Counted from the stretch's first letter, positions 1-12,937 are shown. The stretch is 64,000 nt of DNA from Cyanoderma ruficeps (GCA_008694505.1 VZDJ01004378.1:19608239-19672238); one strand, 5' to 3'. Notes: generated by a model from the sequence alone, not told the origin. Made by a program: numbers and translations.

Positions 1-2768
1 CACAACATCCTGGCCCCGTGGGACTACACAATAAAGTGCATCTCTGCGCATGCACAAGACAAATCCCACATCCAGAGCAATTCTGGAAAGAATGCACAGT
101 TTGTACTATGTCCCCCTTCAGGAATGGGTGACCTTGTAACACATTTTCAAGCACTGAGGCTTTCTCAAAGAAAGTGCTGAAATTCAGATACCTATGTCAG
201 AAGTGCACATTATTAACAAGGATGTGCAGTGATCTACAAATCATTTCAACCTACAAATTCATTTCAATATTCCAGTACTGATTTTCAGGAAACAACAAAT
301 CTGAGCAAAAGGAGATTAAAGTCCTTTCAGGGGTTGTAAATCTTCAAAATCTTGCACTACCAAGTTTAGCAAGGCTATGTTTTTAGCCCTCATTTACTAT
401 CCTGTCATTTTACGTCAAACCACTGATGACCAGCCTGCAGATTTTCCAGTTATTGCAGCTAAATGAAAGCCTTCTGCTGTACCTTACAATTTTAAGACAG
501 AACCATTATGTGTATGTGGTGGAGGAAGGGAGGGCAGGGGGGCAGTGGAAAGTACAAGAGGAAGGCATTTATAAACCACATCACAGAACCTCAGTCCTAA
601 AAGCCCAAACAACCAAAACAAACATTCCAGTCAGCCTCAAACGCACCAATGCATTTTAAAGTGAGATTTGTGGCAGTGTAAAAGCTAACTTACTCATTTC
701 CCTGCCTGCAAATCTCCCCACTACAAAGAGCTGTTATCTAAATGCATACAAGCAATAAATACTCTTTCCGATTTCTACCGACATCTCAGTACATTACTCT
801 CATTCGAGCGTGACAATTTGAGGTGGAAATTATATTCGCTTCTGTACGTTTTAAGAAATGCAAGACCAAAACAAACCTGGTAAAGCAGGAGAGAGCTCGT
901 TATATCCGCCAAATGAAGCATTCCGGACGAGCTTGCGGCCATCAGCTCTTGGAGAAAACACAGATGAAATCCCAGCACATGAAGAAAACCTACGTCGCAC
1001 TGGACCTTCTTCCTTCATGAGTTAAGGTGTTTGTGTAAGGATTATGTTCTCTGTGAAAGCTGGTTAGCATAAGCTGCTTGGAGCAAGTGTGTTGCAGTAG
1101 CAGCCTTTTACCTCACATTCTGATGAGTAAGATACAAAAGAGGAAAAAAAAGAAACAAACGAAGAGCGCACATGAAAAATGCAGCGAAGAGACAGAGGCT
1201 GCCAAATCAGCAGCAAGCCAAGCAACACTATACTCCTCTCTTCAAAGCCGTTAGGATGCTTAAAGTGGAATGGCTTTGCTTCAGCTCCTTTTTTCTGGGA
1301 AACACACCACTTCTCATTTTTTACCTCTCATTTTTGGTCCTACTCATTTCTAAGCACATAAAAATGGTACTTATGTTTTAAGGATTCCTTAAATCAAGTT
1401 CCTGTTAGTCTTTCAAGCCTTACATTTATACTGCACAAAGGACAACTCATGAGCTTTGTGGCTTCCCTGTTTGATATTGTGGTATGCTATGGGAATCTGA
1501 AAAGGGAGTCAATCGTGTGCATTACACAGCCAAGTTGAACTTTCCTGTGCAGGCACTCACCTAATTAGTTTTTGTCAACTGCCATGGCCTCTACATCTTC
1601 ATTTCTTATTTTTCTTTAAAAGGTGAGGCAATAGATTTTTCTTCTTAAAACTCTCCCATATTTTTATATATAAACCAGCCTGACTCATGGAAGAGCTGAC
1701 CTAAATAATCTCCACAAAAAAGGCTTTTTATTATTAATGCCCCAAATATTTTATTCAATGAATAAATGGGCCAGCTTAAATTTTAAACATAAAAAAGATT
1801 CCAGTAAACTGTGCTTCAAGACTAGAAATCTGCTGGTCCAAACTCCTCCTGTTGGCAGCTACCAGAATAAAGTGAAATAATCTCCCTGACACCTTCATCC
1901 ACTGCTCATTACATCAGCGGCCTCTTTACCACAATGACTAGTGTGCACAGCCACCCTCTTGCAAATGTGGAACTCCCATTTGCTGTTTCTCTGCTGGTCC
2001 CATTTTCCCCATCAAACCTTATTTCTCACAAAACAGGTTTTGAAACCTTGTCTACTAAACAACAAGACAATAGGACACAAGAATTGCCTTGAAAATAAGA
2101 ACTTGAGTTCTTACCTTACTCCATATTAGAGGTCTCCTTTTCTTACAAAGTGAATCACATGCCATTAATTAAATCAATAATAGTGTGAACGCAATTAATC
2201 CTCAAATAATACTATTTACTCCATCTTCTTATACAAAGAAGTGTAGTTAACTTCCCAACATATGACAAGGAAAAAAAGATGCACCAGAAAAAAACAAAGA
2301 TGAGGCATGGATAGCCATCAATAGAAACCATTATATGCTATATGAAAAACACAATTTACTTAAGCACAGGGAGTAGGAAAAACTGGATAAGCATCATATA
2401 TTCAGGCCTGTCTCCATTTGCCCAATCCTGTGTCTCACTTCCTTCAGCTGAAACAGTCCTTGTCCAGATGTTCCAGAAGGAACAGAAAAAGCAACTAAAA
2501 AGCTAAAGGAATGGAGTGGCAGGGCAATGAGGAGGAAATGCAAGGAGAGAGAACACTACTTTTTTTTCTGTTTGGGGTTTTTGTTTGTTTATTTTGTTTT
2601 AATAAACACAAGTCTATATCACTTCTCCCAATCTGTCTTAACTACAAAACAGAGCAAATACCTTGGTCCAAATCTATTCAGAATATGCATTTTCTTTTTA
2701 TTCTAATTAAAATCAAGAGAACTCTCCTTACACACTAAAGGAACTGTATCCTCTCATTACAGACCTAC
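1..2768. other. No supported gene (probable intron)
   Basis: Plus strand A/C-biased with dense short stops in all frames. The splice-like sites I saw (for example near 1102, 1557, 2114) enclose pieces under 30 nt or closed frames. No repeat family recognised. Confidence 0.5.
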
Positions 2769-2899
2769 CTTGCCCAGTTAATGGGGCTGTTATCTCCTCT
2801 TTCAGAGTCCGGGCTGTGACCCTGCCCAGAGCACCCTGCTGACACTGGTATCCGGTGTTTCCATGTCTCTCTGGTACTGGGATGGCTGGGTCACACAGA
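2769..2899 (-). CDS. Candidate coding exon, unidentified gene
   Basis: Acceptor GGAGTCTCCTCTCCCTTTAG (very good tract), 131 nt, donor GCAAG|GTAGGTCTG. Phase 2 in, 1 out. The peptide begins LCDPAIPVPERHGNTGYQ and continues CQQGALGRVTARTLKEEITAPLTGQ. GC is clearly above the flanks, as expected of coding DNA. Phase 1 is open for 31 codons and then stops (VTQPSQYQRDMETP... to TGA), so a terminal exon in that frame is an alternative. It is the leftmost exon I can support; the gene probably continues beyond position 1. Confidence 0.3.
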
Positions 2900-2989
2900 C
2901 TAAAGGGAGAGGAGACTCCTCCATCAGACACCTGCACACCGCTTGGTCTGCACCTGCCTCCAGCTGCTGGGCCCTACCTGCCAGCTCAC

Positions 2990-3050
2990 CAGCTTGTTTG
3001 ACAACTGGGTCCTCTCTGCCACCTTATGTTCACGTTACTAAGAAGTGGCT
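2990..3050 (-). CDS. Candidate coding exon in a GC-raised block
   Basis: Acceptor TTCCTGAAACCCCTGGAAATAG (moderate), 61 nt, donor AGCTG|GTGAGC. In phase 1 it reads PLLSNVNIRWQRGPSCQTS and leaves phase 2, which fits both 11888-12022 upstream and 2769-2899 downstream. The intron to the next candidate would be about 90 bp, short but possible in birds. A second acceptor (CTTCTTAG) inside it is also usable. Confidence 0.2.
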
Positions 3051-6000
3051 CTATTTCCAGGGGTTTCAGGAAACCACATAATCCTGAAGGCCTTTCCTTT
3101 ACTTCTCTCTATGCCCTCTCAGTTCCCTTGACACTGCTCATGTAGCCAAACTGCAAACAGGAACAGATTAAAATACCTCTTTCACCTTCCTATGCCCCTT
3201 TCTCCATTTAGAACTGAAACTGAACTCTTTGGGTAGATAAAACTAAGAATTTCAGTATGGATAATGTTACATTCCCCTTCTCTGAGGCTCTCTCCAGTCA
3301 AGGAAGCTGTTATCCAGGTATTTTAAGCACCTTCTGCTTTAACTCAACAGCAACACAGGAGAGGCAGGCTCTGAGTCTTTAACCAAAAATACGACTCTGT
3401 CTCACCACTAAAACAGAGGAAGAAAAGAAAAAAAAATCTAATTTAAGCTTTCCCCTCCATCTCCTCACCCCTTCCTCCCCCCTGCCGCCCAAAGACCAAA
3501 AACTCCTATAAATCCTTTTTCTTCTCTCATTCCTGAAAATAAATTCAGACAGAATAGGCCCATCTACTGATGAAAGCAGACTTTGTGATCTTAGACTAAT
3601 GTCCCAGGCAGCCTTCTATCCTTTTGATATTAGTTTCGAGTGCTTTAAGAACTGATATATTTAGAAAATGCACTCTCATACTCAGTTTAGAAGTTTACAC
3701 AGTTTCAGATACTCACAAATATAACTACAGCCAAGTCCAACTGCATAAGTCAGACATGGCAGAAAAGCCTGCATAAACAGGGAAGTTTCTGCACTTTAGC
3801 TTAAAGGCATCAGGTGCATCACAGTGTATCTGTACATGAATATATGACCTTTTTCATAACGAAAGTTTAAGTCATGATAGGAGGCACTAGACTAAGTATG
3901 CCACTGAAAAAGAAAAGAAAGTTTCCTGGTTTCTCTGTTTTATAAAACACCTACATCAGCAGAAAGACAAAACTCCTAAACATGACTGAAATATTTAGTT
4001 CATGTATGTCAGGGCNNNNNNNNNNNNNNNNNNNNNNACAAGGGGAAGAATCCATTCTCAGTCAATCTCCTTAGAGGAGGAAAACTTATTTAATGTATAT
4101 ATTTTTCTAAAGGACAGAATGCATTTCTCACATCAGATATTGAATCTGGGTTTCTTCAATAGTAAATAGTAAATGCTGGCTGAAAAACCAATCCTAATCC
4201 CATGCTTAAAACATTCTTCCAGGATATTGCCTGGAGCAAAATATAAAATCTCAGTGTACAAAACAAAGTCAAATAGAAGATATGTGGAATTCCAACAACT
4301 TGTGAACACTGTTGACAAAGTCTGGTTTTAGTTTTAAAACATTTCTCCAATGAAAAAATATTTACAGCTGGAAAAACCACAGTCTTAACAAAAAAGACCT
4401 CTCTAAATTGTAAAGGCATGAATTCAATGAAATTAAATTCAAATCAAATCTATCTGGACTACCTAAATGAGGTATTTTCACTATAATAATCCTTTTTGCA
4501 GGGATTTTAGAAATCTAGAATAACTAACACATTCTACAAACTGATATTGATGCAGTAATACAACTAAGACTATGTCTAGTGATGCAAAGTAAAAAAATAA
4601 TCCTTTCTCCCTTACAGGTACCCAAGAAAAAGGCAAAATCTTCTTAAAACCAAACTCTGTGAAAGCTAGAGAAAAAAGAGGAAGGAAAGCTTGGTGTAGT
4701 AGAGGAAGGCAGAAGCTTTTCAGACTTGCCCTGCCATTTTGATAGTAATTTGCCGTGACACTTCAACATCACTACCTTTTCCAGTAGAATTCTCCCCCCA
4801 GACCATGAAAAGGTCATAAATAATTCTCTACATACAGTATAAACCCATTCTTTGCAGCATGCAGAAAACAGAAAAAGAAAACAGCTAGACTATCACACCG
4901 AAGGTTTTATCCAACACCTGATTTTCACATGTGGATTTGAAGTAAAGTGTTTTTTCCCTATTTAATAAAAAGGGTATTAAAGATATACTTGCCTTCAGCA
5001 CTGATATTTGATTCGGAAAAAAAAAATTATACCTAAAGCATAAGGTTACAAGTTGGAGAGTAGTTGAGAGAGGCAAATTTCTTTCACCAAATATTCTTCT
5101 GTTGCCTGGTATTTCCAAGTCCAGTGCAGTTTAGCTGAGGAGTAATTCCAGAGGCAAGCCTGAGAGTGGTGATGAATGACCACCAAGGCTCCCAATGCAC
5201 TGCTGGCAACAGTACTTGGCTGCACCTCTTCACTTGCCAACAGCCTGCTCAGCTCCTCCCACACGGAATAAATAGCTTTGCTCACTGCTCAGGTTTCATT
5301 CAACATTGTCATCTCAACCCCTATGAAATTCTCAAAGTCACAGCTGAGGTTCAAGTAGGCCAGTCCTGTAGAGACTGTTGTGAAGAGAATGTTTCACAGC
5401 AATCAGCCCTGCTGTGCCTTTTAAACCCAGTACCACACTTTCATAAAGCTAAAACCCACACAGAAAGCAGTATATGCAATTTACCCAAGCCACAAATACT
5501 GGGTGGAGTAGCATTTCAGAAATGGCAAGTTCTAATAAACACAATGACTTGCAGAGAGGAATGTGCCAAAGTATGCATGACAGCAAGAAAGCAGAAGGTC
5601 ATGGTAGTGTATTCAGGAGACTAATCACACACAGCAGAACTTAAAATATTTTACAAGAAATTCAGTTTTATAACATAGACTAAGATCAGATTATTTAGGG
5701 CTCAAGCACCTTCTTCCTACTGTGACCAGAGCCTCACTCACATCCCATTTAAGACAAGCATCACTATGCTACTCCAAATAAGTTACAGTTTTGTGGAACT
5801 GAGGCTTCACTTCCATACTATGTCAAAAAACTGAAAAGCGACCACCTGTGTGCCTAGGCTCAGGACCCTGCCCCTGCAGCATTAATCTGTATGGATTATA
5901 GACAGGACAACCGGCATTAATCCAATACCACCTAAAGAACAACCAGTGCCCATGGCTCCCACACACTGTTGATTATGAAATACTTCCTCATCATCAAAAG

Positions 6001-6337
6001 CAAGGGAAGACAAATTAAAATACCTCCTAATAAAACAACAAGAAAGACCAAGAGTCTTCAAGCATGAGGGCTTGTGAGGTTTAAGAATTGTTATGTAACA
6101 GGAGAAAACATAAGTGTTAACATTTTTCTAAGACATTAAAAGCATCTACTCTGGAGAGAAGGTGCCTCACTTCAGAAGCAACACTTAATGTCAATATTGA
6201 AGTATTAAGATAAAAGCTTTTTGGAGAGCCTCAAGTAGATCTTTAACAGTTTCTTCTTTAGCCATGAGACAATGAGATAGACTTATCAGAAGATGAAGTA
6301 ACAAAGCATGACATGCTTAGTAATAAATTGTTCTTAC
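3051..6337. other. No supported gene (probable intron)
   Basis: Includes the N gap. A plus-strand open frame of 152 codons (5166-5624) overlaps a minus frame of 79 codons (5046-5285), but neither has supporting splice sites or a recognisable protein. A 24-nt minus piece with good sites near 3712-3735 is too short to call. Confidence 0.5.
4016..4037. other. Assembly gap (22 Ns)
   Basis: A run of 22 unresolved bases in A/T-rich intronic-looking sequence. An exon or repeat could be hidden if the true gap is larger. Confidence 1.
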
Positions 6338-6378
6338 TCTGTCAAGATAGTAAGTTATTGAGCCATTCTTCAGCTTCT
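6338..6378 (-). CDS. Candidate short coding exon
   Basis: Acceptor TATCTGTTCTTTCAATAG, 41 nt, donor CAGA|GTAAGAAC. Only phase 1 is open (KLKNGSITYYLDR), matching the phase leaving 11888-12022. It leaves in phase 0, which does not match the 2990-3050 or 2769-2899 candidates, so it cannot share a transcript with them unless a missing exon intervenes. Confidence 0.18.
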
Positions 6379-6896
6379 CTATTGAAAGAACAGATATAGT
6401 GAAGAGAAACAGGAGACTGCACGAAGTTACTTCCATGACTAAGTCTGCCTACATGTAGAGAGTAAACTCAGGAAAGGTGAAAAGAAAAACAGAAATTACT
6501 ATTAAAGACAAAATACAACCCAACTCTTCAGGAAACAGCTTCGTTTGGAACCAGCTAGATTGGCAAGATTTTGCCATCTGCAAGCCAAATGCTATTATCA
6601 AAAAGAATTACTAACACACTGAAAGCATTAGTCCGAAAAAAAATAACAGCACAAACTGGCATTTAAGCAGTGATCAACTCCCAGTGGAGTTACAGCATGG
6701 CCTGTGCTCAATGCATCCATCTGCTGTAATTATGGGCTGTGGGAATTCTCTCCCCAGCTACAAGGCTACAAGGCAGTTGCCCTCTACTATGGCTTCAGTG
6801 TCATGCATCCATATGAAAGAACTGGCTCTTGTGGCCCCTTGGCAGAAATGTGCCCAGAGCACCACAGCCGAGTGCTTGTCTCAGGTAGAGCTGCTA

Positions 6897-7134
6897 CTAC
6901 TTTGAAAAGGCTTTGAGTTCACTGTCACAGGGCTGCATCTCTCCTTCTACTGGTCCACACGAATTTGTCTTCCACTGACACTTGGTTAAGAGGAGATGCA
7001 TTGCTGTATCTCCAGGGCTTCTTGCACACTGGCCACCAGGAACCCAGAACAGGGATGAGGAGTCAGGAGCACCAAGACTTTTGTTAGGGCCCAGTGAAAC
7101 AAATTGTGCTCCTGCTGTCATCTGAGCCAAACAA
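6897..7134 (-). CDS. Candidate terminal coding exon with stop codon, tentative
   Basis: Acceptor AATCACTTATTTCAG, then 78 sense codons open in phase 2 and a TAG at 6897-6899. The peptide includes GPNKSLGAPDSSSLFWVPGG and ends KAFSK. The block has higher GC than its surroundings, and other frames on both strands are also fairly open, which weakens the case. No upstream candidate leaves phase 2 directly into it, so it would be an alternative end, part of another transcript, or a decayed element. Confidence 0.18.
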
Positions 7135-10100
7135 CTGAAATAAGTGATTTCTTTAAAGCTGCCAGTTGCACAGGTGAACAACAAATCAGCTTTAACTTGT
7201 TAGTTGCCTTGGGTACACAGTCAGTAGCATCTGAGTTTGGTATTTGCTGGATCATTAAGACTCCAAAAGCATCTCATCCTTTCAATAGCTAATAACTGTT
7301 CTTTAGGACCTACACCTTGAAAATGCCTATTCTTCACTTTCCACCTTCTCTCACATACCAAATAGTTAAATTCCTATTTTCTCCAAAAATGCAGCATCCT
7401 GTGGATTAAAATCTCAGCACTAGCATATCCCTTAAATGTTTCTTCTGGAGTTGTTTAAAGTACAAGCTCAGTACAGACAAAAATGCCCTCACTCCTCCCC
7501 AAAATCACCTTCACTTCCTTCCAATTCATGGTGATGGTCGTCATCATCATCACTGGCAGACATGTAATTTTGTTTCCACTGTCAACCTTCCCTCTGCACC
7601 TAAGCCACTTCTGTTTCTCAGTCACGTAACACAATATATTTTTAATCACATTGCAAATTGAATTAACAACTACTGCTCTGCTGGAAAAGAAAGGCAGATC
7701 CTGTTTCCTATCTCCTGTCAGCCTCCTTCTGGGCACACACATCCCACAAGGACACACTCACATTTTCACCTCATCCGCATCCCACTCTTGTTTTGAATAA
7801 AAACAGAAAAAATACAGGAAAGTCTGACATTTTCAAACATTCTGTTACAGAATTTTTTAATAATACTATCTTAACTAGAATCCTCTATTTACCACATATA
7901 TAGCTATTTAAGCAACTATGCTGTCTCCATAAAAAGTCAGAAATATGTTTTAAGAAAAAATTGCTAAATTAAAAACATTATTAATCATTTATAAGGAGAC
8001 TGCTGATTTGCATAAATTTTATGTGATCACTACTTCTGCATTAATTCATTTTATCAAAGAAATAAATCAGTATGCCTGAGTTAATAAGATTTACAAGAAT
8101 TCAATTTACCAGGGATAATTTGACATAAACAGAAGACATCAGCAAGCAAAAATAAGCTCAATAGAAGTTTAATTGTTTGTTAATAGTTAATAACATTTTT
8201 AACCACTGAATGCAATACAGACAATGAGCTAAATTAGCATCACACTATCTGTGTGTCAGCTGCTAAAATGGAAAGATGATTTAGCAGTACTAACATCTAT
8301 ACACACTACACTTAAAAAAATATGGTCTTGATTAGTTGGCAAAGCCATGCTGCCCACTAAAGCCTAAAGACACACCATACCACAAACATAAGCAAAGCTT
8401 CACAGATAAAGCTGACCCCCCAAGCTCATTAAAGTTTCCATCAAAAGGCTACTGAATTATTTAGGTCCTATTCCAAGTCTGACAAGTGAAAATATTGAAC
8501 AAAAAAGCATAGTATAATCATTTAGTATGTTCAAGACACATTAGTTGTAGTATTATGATCAGGACTAGGCTATTCTAACACTAGTTAACTACTTGATGGG
8601 CAAGGCAGGAATAAATTAAATCCACAAAAATTAAAATTAAAAGCCCATTTCAGGATCAATGCTACATTATGGCCTACTTAGTGTTTGGCCACTAAAATTC
8701 TAAACTTTCTACATAAACAAGTTAAAATCATACAGGAAAAATCTCCATCACCCTTTTTTTTTAAATACATTTCTATCAAACAACCTTGCTAAAGCTTTCT
8801 GTGGAAGTAAGTGTGACCTCCACACCTACACATGCCAATCTGTAGCCCCACAGGTAAGCAACTTCAGCCTCAAAATAAAGAACTGTGTAGGTCCAAGGAT
8901 CTTAAAAATAGTTTGTAAAACAGTGAAAAGATCATGTAGAACAGCGACATTTTAAATAGACTTTTGCTGAACAATTACTAGGTAATGCTGCCAGATCAAA
9001 TTGTACTCTACATTTAGAAAATAAATCTGTATTGGACTCCAAGAAGAAGACCCCCATCTCTGTGTCAGACAACATACTAAGCTCCATCTCTCAAGAGTGA
9101 CAGGAGTAAGGGAGGAGGAAGACATGTCTTAGATTAAGAAACCAAGTACAGGAAAATAAAAGATTTCTGAAACCCAGAGCTATGGTCAGAAATGAAAACA
9201 CAGTATTTATACACAGCAGCACCTAATATGATAAAATACATACCACTTACAACTTTACATTGACATATTACATGGTTCTCTTCATTCCAAATAGGAGGTC
9301 AGTGGCTCAAACCAATGTTAAATGTTTATGCCTGATACTTCACAGTAAGACTCACGTATTTTTAACCATATTTTGTAATACTTGTCATTAGGATCTTACT
9401 TAAAACGTAAGCAGATGACAGAATTAAGCTTGTTCCAGTAGATTTTCCAAGAAATGGTTACTGAGCATGCCCGTCCCTAGACGGCCACCGTGGTGGTTTC
9501 CACATTAACACCAAAGTTAGTGCTGCTCACCAAAGAGACTGCCCCATCACAGGCTTTGTTCCATTCCCACTCATCTAGTTTTCAGCTACAAGTTCTATGC
9601 CAAAGTGCCTTGCAACACAGGTGCTTTTTATTCAGGCAGCAGGAAACGACCTAGGTAAAAAGTGGCCAAAATAGCATTGCACAACATCCAACTGACCAGC
9701 AGCAAAAGCATAGTAACTGTGTCACAGTTCTCCCTTATATATATTTAGTCAGCTCTTTGTAGACAGTATTATGCATTTTTCTGGTTTGATTCTCTGTTAT
9801 TCTGTGCCTAGCATGATATTGAATTGTTTATTTACGTTACTCATCTCCTAAGGATGACTTCAGCTGTCAGTGACTGAAAGTATTTCCATTTAGTTCCTTG
9901 TAAATGCCTTCAAATTCTGTATCTAAACATTTCCTATCACATCTGACGATGTGCCAGACCACAGCGCACATCATCAAGACCTTGGTTAACTGGATTTCAG
10001 TGACAACAATCAGCCTCAAGTACTCCAATCACATTAAGTTCCATTTTACTTCATATTTTTCAGACTTCCACTACATCATTCTTTCTCCAATGTAATAAGC

Positions 10101-11887
10101 TCACCTTTTCGCCAGCACTGTAATTTCGCCATAGGAATAACTACCATTGAATATTTACCCAATTTTTAAATGTTGGTCAACCCACTCTATAAAAATCACC
10201 TCCCAAGCTGTAGATAGGCTGCAAGACAGTAATTGTGGGTTGCTGAAGCCTAGTCCACATTGTACCATCTCTCTATTAAAACTGAATGCAAGCCAAATTT
10301 CTTGTTTCATGAAAGCACAGCCTTCTATTTAATAATTCTCCTGGAAAACTAAGTCAGTGATGACTGATGCACAAATACATTTAACTGGCTTACATTCATA
10401 TATAAGGCCTGAAATATTCAGAAGAAAAAACATCTGGAGAGAAAGCTTAGTATCTACAAGGAGCCTGATGTAGGACAATCAAGTCTTAGTGCTTTTCAAG
10501 CCCATTTTAATGATTTTCCAATGAGTGAAAGCCTTGAAATAACACAACAGTTCAACTTCATATCTTAGTGAGAATATCAATTTTAAAAGGAAGAATTTAT
10601 TAGAACATTCAAATACACTTCATAACTCCAGCGTTTTTCTCGTAAGATACAACACAGCACAGAGAGAAAATAACCAAAAGTTCTTTCAACATAATAAAAA
10701 TTACAGACAAGTTATATTTATATTATACAGAAAATATTTCCAGACTAAGCTTGACACAAGCCAGAGGACATCAAGTGCTGTTCCAGTGACTTAACACCAG
10801 GAATTAGAAAATATAGCTGAGTTAGCTGTGTGTAGTACCAAAAATACTACCATAATAACTTTAGAATACACTAAAATACTACCAGATTCAGCACAGTAAC
10901 AATTGTCTTTGTTTCAAAATTTTTTTTCTTGTGTAATAGAACTGAATGGGAAAACAGGAATATGACTAAAGTTACCCAAGACACTGCCTTTATTACTCTG
11001 AAACCCTAGTATTATTACTTTGACAAAGCAAGCTGTGGCAGTTAGGGAGACTCATACCAAAAACTGTTAAAAATATAAAACCATGTCGGGAACACTATTC
11101 ATGAAAAAAACTAAAGGAAGCATGGATGACTAGCCTGGCTGCCAATAGTAAAAGGGAAGAGAATATTAATTTCAAAGGCATGAAGTCTTCACTAAGAACT
11201 TCACACACCCCAAGAAAGATGTCCAATGATTTCCTAAGCAATAAATGCAAGTAGTTGCAAATGCAAATATGCACAAGGAGAAGATCTATTGCTTGTTTTT
11301 TGTTTCTTGAACAGTCTATTAGCATGTCAGGTCTACTAATGAGTTTCACTTTCCATCCAGTCAGTTCTCATGGATCCACAGAGTTTGTTTCCAACAGGTT
11401 TAAGCAAGGTAAAGGAACCATTTGAAAGCTGGCAAAAAAAAGTGTTGAGACTTTTCTTTATTCTTTTTTTTTTCTTTTTCTAAAGAGAAGGGTCTTTCAG
11501 TAGAAGTAACTGAAGTATCTTTCCACAAAAGTTCCACTCATGGTACATCACAACACTGCTGCACAAAGACACAACTTGAATACTGAGAAAAGAACGTTAC
11601 CATGGGTTTTACAGGTCTACACACAAATAATCATTTACCATCATGTGGACTGTTCTCCCATTAAACAAATCATAGCATACGTTAATAAACTAGTGCATCA
11701 CATAATGCATTTTTTCCGTTTCAGATTAACATATAAAGATACAAATAATTACACACAAAATTTCAATACGTTTTTTTCCTTACCTCTTTATTGTAAAAGG
11801 CAGTGATTTTGAACCAATATTTGGGACAGATAATTAATGTCATAATTTAAGTTCTTTAAAACCTCAGTAAAAAAATAACAGTCTTAC
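7135..11887. other. No supported gene (probable intron)
   Basis: A/T-rich and A-biased on the plus strand, with no CR1. A slightly more GC-balanced patch at about 9450-9670 has no usable frame. Confidence 0.5.
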
Positions 11888-12022
11888 CATGACTATGGGC
11901 AGTTCCTGGACTGAGACATGGTTGGAGTAACTCTTTGGTTGGAGTAAAATAGGCTTCTTTCCCTTGGTGCTGGTTCATTTTTCCTGGAGTTATAGGCTGT
12001 TCATCACTGTTTGTTACCAGTG
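11888..12022 (-). CDS. Candidate coding exon rich in S/T-P sites
   Basis: Acceptor CATCCGTTTTGTATTTCAG, 135 nt, donor CATG|GTAAGACTG. Only phase 1 is open throughout (in 1, out 1). The peptide ALVTNSDEQPITPGKMNQHQ continues GKEAYFTPTKELLQPCLSPGTAHSH. Three proline-directed sites (ITPGK, FTPTK, LSPGT) in one exon recall CDK/MAPK-regulated disordered tails. No stop or repeat lies inside it. With 21195-21299 it is the most convincing exon here; the gene is unrecognised. Confidence 0.42.
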
Positions 12023-12650
12023 CTGAAATACAAAACGGATGCTCATTCAATGATGTTATGTGCCTGTGCACAGATTTCTATCAAGAACTTCACTGCTGTT
12101 TATGAAACTGGTATTCAACTGCTCTGTTGTGTAACATTTCATTCTAAAAACTGAGGTTTTCAAACCAGATTTTTGCTTTGGAGAGGATGGCAGAAAGAAG
12201 CCAGTAAGACTGGTCTAAGACATGAGGCAAAAGATGGAAACAAAAATTAGCGTGAGGTTGGAAAGGCTGATATTCAATACAGATACAGCACTCAGCTGTC
12301 GCTTATCTTCTGAAATACTTATTTTCTTTGCCACTTCTGTGATAGCTTCTGGTTTAACTAGCCACAACTCAGCCAACCCATGAAACAGCTTGCCAGATCA
12401 AGCTGTACCAACATCCTGAAAAGCTAAGATGAATGTCTGTATATACATCACAAGAAACAAATCTTAGCAATACATATCATGTACAAATTCTGTCAAGGCA
12501 AAGACTTAAAGCAGAAGAGTTACTTTCCTTGAATCCCATCAGTCTGAAAGACTTGTCTGGTGTCTTCTTATCTATTTTTAGGATCACCTGGCTAGCCATC
12601 CTGTTTTATAGTTTCTGTACATTTTGTTAAGCAGCACAACAAAACTGTAC

Positions 12651-12688
12651 CTTTTCTCACAGTCAAAGAATGACTGTCTCTGTAACAC
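12651..12688 (-). CDS. Candidate 38-nt exon bridging two better exons
   Basis: Acceptor TATCTGCTTTCCCACGACAG is good; the donor AAAAG|GTACAG is mediocre, and a competing donor ACT|GTGAGAA lies 9 nt earlier. Phase 2 in, 1 out (CYRDSHSLTVRK), which joins 12772-12937 to 11888-12022 without a break. The donor was chosen because it keeps the frame, so treat as a hypothesis. Confidence 0.18.
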
Positions 12689-12771
12689 CTGTCGTGGGAA
12701 AGCAGATATACTGACAATGTGCTCAAAGAGGGTAACAAGCAATATTTACTAAAGAAAAGACTGGAACTTAC

Positions 12772-12937
12772 AACACTGATGATTTTAAGAGTTCCCAAGA
12801 TTTCCTTAAAAGTTCAGCAGAAGATTTGAGCCAAACCAAACAAGTTCTATTCTCTGGATGGACTCTGCAAAGTACAAAGGCCTTCTTAGCTTTATCACTA
12901 CTCTTATTACAGTAGTGGAAACATTTTGCAGCAAAAC
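12772..12937 (-). CDS. Candidate Cys/His-rich coding exon
   Basis: Acceptor TTTGTGTTCATTCCAG, 166 nt (longest candidate), donor GTGTT|GTAAGTTCC. Phase 1 in, 2 out. The peptide starts FAAKCFHYCNKSSDKAKKAF, then VLCRVHPENRTCLVWL, then a helical SSAELLRKSWELLKSSV. Cys and His are spaced C-F-H-Y-C ... C-x2-H-x4-TC, which might bind a metal; this matches no zinc-finger signature I am sure of. An alternative internal acceptor (GTACTTTGCAG) would shorten it. A CR1 fragment begins about 35 bp beyond the right edge, so the branch point would lie at or inside the CR1 and its A-run (T-run on the sense strand). Confidence 0.33.

Noticed and set aside
3712..3735. 24-nt minus-strand piece with good acceptor (CTTATGCAG) and donor (GTGAGTATC), phase 0
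   Set aside because: Too short; codes only LDLAVVIF, and phase 0 is met only by the weak 6338-6378 exon.
4125..4138. 14-nt micro-exon that would bridge phases before the 2769-2899 exon
   Set aside because: Invoked only to repair the frame; micro-exons of this size are rare and the acceptor tract is poor.
5166..5624. 152-codon plus-strand open frame
   Set aside because: No splice sites, no recognisable motif, opposite to the inferred transcription direction, and another frame overlaps it.
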